NCBI GenBank assembly: GCA_014382685.1
Contig: JACNJG010000117.1
Location: forward strand, 9,792-15,447
Source: Candidatus Cloacimonadota bacterium
GTDB lineage: Bacteria; Cloacimonadota; Cloacimonadia; JGIOTU-2
DNA: 5,656 bases
Direction of reading: 5' to 3'
The position numbers and the translations under genes were made by a program. Of this stretch, positions 1 through 3,926 are shown piece by piece. Below the pieces are notes generated by a model. That model was not told the DNA's origin. It saw nothing but the letters and a program-made list of their open reading frames with translations, and ran no database searches. How positions within the stretch are numbered: position 1 is the first letter of the stretch; every line of letters begins with the position of its first letter.

Positions 1-14
1 AAAATGGAAAATGG
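1..14 (+). repeat. Heptamer tandem repeat AAAATGG x2 at the gene start
   Basis: AAAATGG occurs at 1-7 and 8-14 and is followed by the partial unit AAATG. Each unit contains an ATG, so the repeat supplies the start codons: ATG at 4 is out of frame and stops at 25-27, while ATG at 11 and 17 are in the frame of the four-helix-bundle gene. The array may continue to the left beyond the window. Two units alone would be weak evidence, but the same period recurs at the other end of the gene. Confidence 0.5.
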
Positions 15-397
15 AAATGAAAGGTGATGATATTTCTCGTAGGTTTATCGAACTAGCAGTTCGAGTAATTAAATTAGTTAGAGCTTTACCAAAAGATTTT
101 GTAGGAAAACATATCGGTAATCAATTCCTTAAAGCTGGGACTTCTGGTGGTGCAAATTATGAAGAAGCAAGAGGTTCTGAAAGCTATGCTGATTTCATAC
201 ATAAACTTAAAATAGTTCTCAAAGAATTAAGAGAATCTATTTTCTGGTTAAATGTTATTAAGGAAGCAGAATTAATTCCAAGCCATAAAATTGAGAATAT
301 ACTTCAAGAATTTGAAGAGCTTGCAAATATTATCGCTCAATCAATCATCACTACACAAAAGAAGTTAATAGATGATGGAAAAAAAGTTAAAAGTTGA
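11..397 (+). CDS. Four-helix-bundle protein (23S rRNA intervening-sequence protein / bAvd-like family)
   Basis: This is a 128-residue, almost entirely helical protein. It matches my memory of the four-helix-bundle family first found in 23S rRNA intervening sequences and related to the Avd accessory protein of diversity-generating retroelements. Family marks visible are RALPKDFVGKHIGNQ (about residues 24-38), the turn GTSGGANYEEARGSES (43-58) and FIHKLKIVLKELRES (62-76). Known structures of the family are pentameric barrels with a basic surface thought to bind nucleic acid; the role of free-standing copies is unknown. No rRNA sequence or reverse transcriptase is seen nearby, so this copy is neither an rRNA insert nor, within the window, part of a retroelement. 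Start is ATG at 11 or ATG at 17, both in frame; the region upstream is cut off. Composition is AT-rich (about 31% GC over the first 360 bases), and the gene is flanked by heptamer repeats, which suggests separate origin from the folB operon. Confidence 0.9.
   Translation: MEMKGDDISRRFIELAVRVIKLVRALPKDFVGKHIGNQFLKAGTSGGANYEEARGSESYADFIHKLKIVLKELRESIFWLNVIKEAELIPSHKIENILQEFEELANIIAQSIITTQKKLIDDGKKVKS
382..395 (+). repeat. Heptamer tandem repeat AAAAGTT x2 at the gene end
   Basis: AAAAGTT occurs at 382-388 and 389-395. It encodes the last residues of the four-helix-bundle protein and runs into its TGA stop (395-397). A change of one unit would shift the frame of the tail and move the stop codon. 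It has the same 7-bp period and a run of four A, as in the AAAATGG repeat at the other end. Confidence 0.45.
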
Positions 398-422
398 AAT
401 TTTTATATTTTATATTTTAAAT
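394..422 (+). promoter_or_regulatory. Possible sigma70-type promoter for the folB operon
   Basis: TTGAAA at 394-399 matches five of six bases of the -35 consensus. Seventeen bases further on, TTAAAT at 417-422 matches four of six of the -10 consensus and falls in the one variant heptamer unit. The block is wholly AT, so chance matches are easy, and a lineage with a different sigma consensus would not use it. It is the only spacer of any size before folB, which is the main reason to propose a promoter here. Confidence 0.22.
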
Positions 423-442
423 TTTATATTTTATATTTTATA
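401..442 (+). repeat. AT-only heptamer array (TTTTATA)6
   Basis: Six exact 7-base units lie at 401-407, 408-414, 415-421, 422-428, 429-435 and 436-442. Five read TTTTATA and the third reads TTTTAAA. A further TTT at 443-445 begins a seventh copy before CG ends the array. It fills nearly all of the spacer between the four-helix-bundle stop and the folB ribosome binding site, so it is also where a promoter for the downstream operon would have to lie. Tandem heptamers are prone to gain or lose units by replication slippage. Confidence 0.9.
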
Positions 443-447
443 TTTCG

Positions 448-454
448 AAAGGAG
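448..454 (+). promoter_or_regulatory. Ribosome binding site of folB
   Basis: AAAGGAG ends five bases before the ATG at 460. It fixes the folB start and rules out the ATG at 455, which meets a stop two codons later. Confidence 0.85.
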
Positions 455-459
455 ATGCT

Positions 460-816
460 ATGAACATTACATTAAAAAACATGATCTTTTATGGCTATCA
501 TGGACTTCATGAAGCAGAGAGAACGCTTGGGCAGCGCTTTGCAATCGATGTGACTGTTTCAAGTGATCCTGAGCTGGATGCAAAAGTGAAATCCCTGCAT
601 GATACGATTGACTACACACAGATCTTTGAAGTGGTCAAGGCACATGTAGAAAATTATAAATATCATCTTCTGGAAAAACTCGCAAATGAGATCATTAGCG
701 CAATTCTCAATGATTTTATCCTTGTTCAAAAAGTATCTTTGAAAATCCGCAAAATAGCAGTGCCGATCAATGGTACGCTTGATTGCGTAGAGATAGAAAT
801 GCAAAGAGAACGATAA
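460..816 (+). CDS. folB: Dihydroneopterin aldolase
   Basis: FolB splits 7,8-dihydroneopterin into 6-hydroxymethyl-7,8-dihydropterin and glycolaldehyde in cytoplasmic folate synthesis. The 118-residue length is normal for the family. Visible hallmarks are FYGYHGLHEAERTLGQRF (residues 10-27), where E20 lines up with the catalytic Glu22 of the Staphylococcus aureus enzyme as I recall it; DTIDYTQIF (48-56) with the substrate-stacking Tyr52; LLEKLA (70-75) with the pterin-binding Glu72; and LKIRK (94-98), where K98 matches the catalytic lysine. The protein is expected to form an octamer like other members. It is the first gene of the operon and sits 22 bases upstream of the proposed folK start, the enzyme using its product. 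The start is set by a strong ribosome binding site. All expected active-site residues are present. Confidence 0.96.
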   Translation: MNITLKNMIFYGYHGLHEAERTLGQRFAIDVTVSSDPELDAKVKSLHDTIDYTQIFEVVKAHVENYKYHLLEKLANEIISAILNDFILVQKVSLKIRKIAVPINGTLDCVEIEMQRER

Positions 817-824
817 AAAAGGAG
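817..824 (+). promoter_or_regulatory. Strong ribosome binding site of folK
   Basis: AAAAGGAG follows directly on the folB stop codon. Normal spacing would put a start near 830-834, but no ATG, GTG or TTG lies in the folK frame there. The nearest in-frame candidates are ATT at 839 (14 bases away) and TTG at 851 (26 bases away). Confidence 0.75.
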
Positions 825-838
825 TAGCATTCGAAAAT

Positions 839-1285
839 ATTTTTATTAGTTTGGGTTCGAATCTTGGGAATAAAAGACACTTTATCGAATCAGCTATATC
901 GGCTTTGAAAAATGAAAAGAAAATATCAGTGAAACGCATATCTTCTATCATAATGACTAAACCTGTCGGAAATATCCATCAGCCCGATTTTTTAAATTGT
1001 ATTGTCGAATGTGATACTGAAATGAATTCTTACGAGCTTATGCATACACTTCTGAACATCGAGAAAAAAATGGGCAGAGAGCGAAAAGAGAAATGGGGAT
1101 CACGCATAATCGATCTTGATATTTTGTTTTTTGATAATGAGGTAATCGATACAGATGTGCTGAAAATTCCACATCCCGAGATAATGAATCGATCCTTTAT
1201 TTTACAGCTAATGAACGAACTGGCACCGGAATTTATGCATCCAAAATTAAATCAAACAATGGAACAGCTTTATGAATTTAATTAA
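839..1285 (+). CDS. folK: 2-amino-4-hydroxy-6-hydroxymethyldihydropteridine pyrophosphokinase (HPPK)
   Basis: FolK transfers pyrophosphate from ATP to the pterin made by FolB, giving the substrate for dihydropteroate synthase. Counting residues from the TTG at 851, the marks are GSNLGNK (2-8), KPVGNIHQPDFLN (37-49), GRERKEKWGSRIIDLDILFF (75-94) with the magnesium-binding pair D88 and D90 and the ATP-loop arginines, and IPHPEIMNRSF (106-116). The usual Pro in WGPR is Ser here. Starting at TTG 851 would remove the first beta strand, since the codons just upstream read I-F-I-S and complete the family pattern IFISLGSNLG. I therefore place the start at ATT 839, giving about 148 residues; this start is an inference. 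The frame is open back to 797. The 3' end overlaps the deoxynucleoside kinase gene by 14 bases, pointing to coupled translation. The function is secure but the start is not. Confidence 0.88.
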   Translation: MFISLGSNLGNKRHFIESAISALKNEKKISVKRISSIIMTKPVGNIHQPDFLNCIVECDTEMNSYELMHTLLNIEKKMGRERKEKWGSRIIDLDILFFDNEVIDTDVLKIPHPEIMNRSFILQLMNELAPEFMHPKLNQTMEQLYEFN

Positions 1286-1889
1286 AAATAAGTTTATCGC
1301 AGTCGAGGGAGTAATAGGTGTGGGTAAGACAACACTTGCAAAACTTCTCTCTGAAAAGTTTGAAGCACAGCTCATTCTCGAGATCGTGGAAGATAATCCC
1401 TTTCTTTCTGAATTCTATGACGATATTGCAGGGAAAGCATTTCAGACACAGATGTTCTTTCTGCTCAGCCGCTACCGCCAGATGAAAAAATATTTCCAGA
1501 TCGATGCCTTCCAGACCAATATTATAAGTGACTATATGTTTATGAAGGACAGCATTTTTGCCGGTCTCACACTTAATGATGCGGAGCTGGCAATGTATCA
1601 AGCCCTGTTCACTATTCTGAATGACAAATTGGTACAGCCCGATCTTATAATCTATCTGCATGCCGATCTGGAACGTATTATTGACAGGATACATTATAGG
1701 AACCGCTCTTTTGAGCACAATATCCAACCTGAGTATCTGTCGGATCTTACAATTGCGTATGAGAAGTACATCTCCACTCATACAGGATGCCCGATAATTA
1801 GGGTTGATACCAATAACATCAACTTTACCAAGTCCTCTAAACAATTTGACAAATTGCTGTATGACATAAAAAAAGTGCTCCAAGATTGA
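1272..1889 (+). CDS. Deoxynucleoside kinase (deoxyadenosine/deoxyguanosine/deoxycytidine kinase family)
   Basis: This kinase phosphorylates a deoxynucleoside at the 5' hydroxyl, using a nucleoside triphosphate, for cytoplasmic salvage of DNA precursors. The 205-residue length fits the small bacterial dNK family. A Walker A P-loop GVIGVGKTT spans residues 13-21. VEDNPFL (39-45) holds Glu40, the likely general base. AFQTQMFFLLSRYRQ (56-70) is a substrate-pocket helix, and SDYMFMKD (86-93) matches the family block after the pocket. The lid RIHYRNRSFE (139-148) carries arginines that would close over the phosphates. I cannot tell the base preference from sequence alone; homologues are often labelled dAdo/dGuo kinase. 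The ATG lies inside the end of folK with only a weak GGA eight or more bases upstream, so translation is probably coupled to folK. No thymidine kinase features were seen. Confidence 0.9.
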   Translation: MNLIKNKFIAVEGVIGVGKTTLAKLLSEKFEAQLILEIVEDNPFLSEFYDDIAGKAFQTQMFFLLSRYRQMKKYFQIDAFQTNIISDYMFMKDSIFAGLTLNDAELAMYQALFTILNDKLVQPDLIIYLHADLERIIDRIHYRNRSFEHNIQPEYLSDLTIAYEKYISTHTGCPIIRVDTNNINFTKSSKQFDKLLYDIKKVLQD

Positions 1890-1894
1890 GTCCT

Positions 1895-2632
1895 ATGAAA
1901 AGAAATACTTCGATAATCATTTTAGCAGCAGGCAAAGGCGTTCGTATGAAATCCGACCTGCCGAAAGTTGCCCATTTACTCGCCGGAAAGTCACTTGTCG
2001 AGTGGGTAATGACAACTGCAGAACATTTCAAACCCGAGAAGATCGTGGTTGTTGTCGGCTACAAAAAAAATGTCGTGATCGACTGCCTTTCCGGATTTGA
2101 TAACATATCTTTTGTTGAGCAGAAAGTGCAGCTTGGAACCGGTCATGCAGTGTATGTAACAAGAGATAATTTCCAAAATTTTGATGGTACGGTCATTATC
2201 ATGCCGGGTGATGTTCCGCTTTTGAAAGAGAAAACCCTGGAAAATCTTATTAAAGTACATGAAGAAAAACATGCTGTTGCAACTGTGCTTACTGTCGATC
2301 TGGATGATCCTACCGGTTACGGACGCATCGTTCGCAATGATGAGGGCTACGTTGAAAAGATAGTCGAGCATAAGGATGCATCTGAAGAAATCAGGAAGAT
2401 CAAGGAGATAAATTCAGGCATTTTCTGTTTTGATGCTCAGGAACTTTTCTCTGTGCTTCCGAAGATCGGAAGGGACAACTCTCAGAGCGAAATGTATCTC
2501 ACCGATGCGCTTGAACTTTTGAATAACGAGAGCAAACTCATTGCTGCTGTCAAAGTAGATGATCCGATCGAGGTCGCAGGCATCAACTCAAAAGAACAAT
2601 TGCAGGAACTGGAAAAACAGTATCTAACTTAA
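1895..2632 (+). CDS. UDP-N-acetylglucosamine pyrophosphorylase, GlmU N-terminal domain only
   Basis: This cytoplasmic nucleotidyltransferase is expected to join UTP and GlcNAc-1-phosphate to make UDP-GlcNAc for peptidoglycan and lipopolysaccharide. Residues from ATG 1895: IILAAGKGVRMKSDLPK (8-24), the nucleotide-binding signature with Val16 in place of the usual Thr; EQKVQLGTGHAV (75-86); GDVPLL (105-110) with metal-binding Asp106; GYGRIVR (141-147); IVEHKDA (156-162); EINSGI (171-176); SEMYLTD (198-204); and a late Asn231 matching the second metal ligand of E. coli GlmU. Full GlmU is about 455 residues with a C-terminal left-handed beta helix that acetylates GlcN-1-P. Here the protein ends at 245 and the HIT gene starts nine bases later, so that half is absent, not degraded. 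The acetyl transfer must come from elsewhere, or the substrate may differ. The upstream TTG at 1886 would add three residues and is less likely. Confidence 0.88.
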   Translation: MKRNTSIIILAAGKGVRMKSDLPKVAHLLAGKSLVEWVMTTAEHFKPEKIVVVVGYKKNVVIDCLSGFDNISFVEQKVQLGTGHAVYVTRDNFQNFDGTVIIMPGDVPLLKEKTLENLIKVHEEKHAVATVLTVDLDDPTGYGRIVRNDEGYVEKIVEHKDASEEIRKIKEINSGIFCFDAQELFSVLPKIGRDNSQSEMYLTDALELLNNESKLIAAVKVDDPIEVAGINSKEQLQELEKQYLT

Positions 2633-2641
2633 AATAAATTA

Positions 2642-3130
2642 ATGGATAAATTATACTCTCCCTGGCGAATTGATTACATTCTCAGCGAAAAAGAGAAGGG
2701 TTGTATTTTTTGCACAAAACCGCAAGCTAATGATGACGAAGGACATCTTATCCTGAAACGCGGAAAATTAACCTATATTATAATGAATCTATATCCCTAT
2801 AATAACGGACATCTGATGGTTGTGCCCTTTCGGCATATTGCCCGTATGCAGGAGCTTACAGATGATGAATTGTGCGAGATCGCGAAGATGACTCAGTTAT
2901 GTGAGAAGGCGCTCACAGAAGCATATCATCCTGATGGATTGAATGTTGGTATGAATCTCGGAGAAGCAGCAGGCGCAGGTGTGGCAGATCATCTGCATAT
3001 ACATGTGGTGCCGCGGTGGAACGGTGATACGAATTTTATTTCTACGGTTGGGAACACAAGAGTTATTCCCGAAAAAATGGAAGAAGCGTATAAAAAATTG
3101 AAAAAAGTTTTTAATACTTATGAGTCTTAA
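2642..3130 (+). CDS. HIT-family protein, Ap4A phosphorylase/hydrolase-like
   Basis: This is a 162-residue histidine-triad nucleotide-binding protein. The catalytic triad HLHIHVV lies at residues 117-123 and is followed by PRWNGDTNF. It is preceded by NLYPYNNGHLMVVPFRH (49-65) and GLNVGMNLGEAAGAGVADH (99-117). CIFC at 21-24 is a likely structural zinc site. This arrangement is that of the bacterial HIT branch annotated as Ap4A phosphorylase, which cleaves diadenosine tetraphosphate. The exact substrate is inferred and could also be a nucleoside phosphoramidate or another dinucleotide polyphosphate. Aminoacyl-tRNA synthetases make Ap4A as a by-product, which gives a possible link to argS downstream. 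The ATG is nine bases after the preceding stop, with no Shine-Dalgarno sequence in the AT-rich leader. The last 11 bases overlap the proposed start of the LytR_C gene. Confidence 0.93.
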   Translation: MDKLYSPWRIDYILSEKEKGCIFCTKPQANDDEGHLILKRGKLTYIIMNLYPYNNGHLMVVPFRHIARMQELTDDELCEIAKMTQLCEKALTEAYHPDGLNVGMNLGEAAGAGVADHLHIHVVPRWNGDTNFISTVGNTRVIPEKMEEAYKKLKKVFNTYES

Positions 3131-3544
3131 ACTCTCAAAACCCTTAAAAATTTTCTTGGCTTTTTTTTTATTCTAAATATACTATTTCTATGTCTGACGA
3201 TAATTTTACGGACTTTACCAGATGAAGAAATACAGGAAGGTGAACAAATTCCCTTTAATGAGATCACTTTGCAGGTGCTCAATGGATGCGGCAAAAAAGG
3301 ACTGGCACGAGAAGTTCGAAATGTACTCATTGATAAGGGATTTGATGTACTGTCTTTTGATAATGCAGAAAAATTTCTCTATGAGAAAACCGTGATCATC
3401 ATAAGGAACATGAATTACGATAAATTTAATATGTTATTTAAGGAACTACCTGTCCATAAGGTATATAAGCAGATCAATGAACACTCTATCTATGATTTTA
3501 CAATAATCATAGGAAAGGATTATAAGCAAATTTTTGCACTATAA
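3120..3544 (+). CDS. Membrane-anchored LytR_C-domain protein, frame interrupted at a T9 run
   Basis: The downstream part encodes a LytR cell-envelope-related C-terminal domain: ITLQVLNGCGKKGLAREV and GFDVLSFDNA are typical. No ATG, GTG or TTG occurs in that frame between the HIT stop and a TTG at 3269, yet the frame there encodes a hydrophobic helix, a short acidic linker and the domain's first strand. An ATG at 3120, overlapping the HIT end, opens another frame coding MSLKLSKPLKIFLAFF, which stops at 3174. Joining the two by a -1 shift within 3161-3170 gives a coherent 141-residue protein: basic cytoplasmic start, a membrane helix at about residues 11-30, a linker, then LytR_C at about 49 to the end. 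No LCP catalytic domain is present. The function is unknown; location is probably inner membrane with the domain outside. LytR-type genes are often next to rsfS, as here. It could be a real recoded gene, a decaying gene, or a sequence with a one-base homopolymer error. Confidence 0.72.
3161..3170 (+). other. T9 run with in-frame U UUU UUA slippery heptamer
   Basis: Nine T and an A follow GGC. In the frame opened by ATG 3120 the codons are GCT TTT TTT TTA TTC TAA, so T TTT TTA (3164-3170) is in the exact phase of a -1 slippery heptamer, the same heptamer as in HIV-1 gag-pol. The stop lies one codon beyond. A transcript with one extra U in the run would restore the same frame. No convincing stimulatory stem or upstream Shine-Dalgarno element is visible. 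Confidence 0.6.
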
Positions 3545-3552
3545 ATTTTTAT

Positions 3553-3915
3553 ATGAAAGAAAATACTACAAAAGAAAAGCTCGAGATAATCACCCAGCTC
3601 GCAAAGGATAAGAAAGCAGAAAACGTCATCGTACTTGATGTCGAAGGAACCTCCGACCTGACAGATCAGCTTGTCATTTGCAGTGGTGACGGAGATATAC
3701 ATACTCGTACGATCGGGAAATACGTGATAGAAGAAGCAAAAAAGATGGGAATTCCGATCCATCATAAAGAAGGACTCGAAAATGGATTGTGGATACTGAT
3801 TGATTTTGGGGTCATTGTAATGCATATCTTTAATAAAGAAACCAGAGATTATTATAAGCTTGAAGACCTCTGGGAAGAACTGGTTCGTAACAGAAACAAA
3901 ACAAAGGAATTATAA
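3553..3915 (+). CDS. rsfS: Ribosomal silencing factor RsfS (Iojap/DUF143 family)
   Basis: RsfS binds ribosomal protein uL14 on the large subunit and blocks joining with the small subunit when nutrients are low. The 120-residue length is typical. Visible family blocks are DLTDQLVICSG (35-45), GLENGLWILIDFG (74-86), MHIFNKETRDYYKLEDLW (90-107). The usual DFGDVVVHIF reads DFGVIVMHIF, so the Asp after Gly86 is Val87; this position is well conserved as I remember it, so the change is notable but not disabling on present evidence. The ATG at 3553 lies eight bases after the preceding stop and has no Shine-Dalgarno sequence. A LytR-type gene before rsfS is a common arrangement, and argS follows 11 bases later. 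Confidence 0.94.
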   Translation: MKENTTKEKLEIITQLAKDKKAENVIVLDVEGTSDLTDQLVICSGDGDIHTRTIGKYVIEEAKKMGIPIHHKEGLENGLWILIDFGVIVMHIFNKETRDYYKLEDLWEELVRNRNKTKEL

Positions 3916-3921
3916 GTGAGG
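3916..3921 (+). promoter_or_regulatory. Ribosome binding site supporting the TTG start of argS
   Basis: GTGAGG lies directly after the rsfS stop and five bases before TTG 3927. It supports a TTG start, as no ATG is available nearby in frame. The GTG within it opens a frame that stops after four codons. Confidence 0.5.
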
Positions 3922-3926
3922 CAATC

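Noticed and set aside
11..397. Diversity-generating retroelement with this gene as avd
   Set aside because: No reverse transcriptase, template or variable repeat is present in the window, and the downstream genes are housekeeping. The left side is not visible, so this is rejected only for what can be seen.
1278..1883. Long open frame of 201 codons on the minus strand opposite the deoxynucleoside kinase
   Set aside because: The plus-strand kinase has clear motifs across its whole length; the minus-strand product shows no recognisable domain and is Cys- and aromatic-rich in the way of antisense shadows.
1886..1897. TTG 1886 as start of the GlmU-like gene
   Set aside because: It overlaps the kinase stop as TTGA but adds only three residues. 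ATG 1895 gives the usual short lead-in to the IILAAG motif; the choice does not affect function.
3192..3213. Stem GTCTG/CGGAC as a frameshift stimulator
   Set aside because: It has only five pairs including one G-U, a 12-base loop, and begins about 21 bases after the slippery site, too weak and too far for a typical -1 stimulator.
2642..3544. HIT-LytR_C fusion by readthrough of the HIT stop
   Set aside because: The HIT and LytR_C frames are the same and open after TAA 3128, so readthrough is formally possible, but the HIT protein ends at its normal length and ATG 3120 supplies a better N-terminus with basic residues ahead of the membrane helix.
3269..3544. LytR_C gene starting at TTG 3269
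   Set aside because: This start cuts into the first strand of the domain, drops the membrane helix and has no ribosome binding site.
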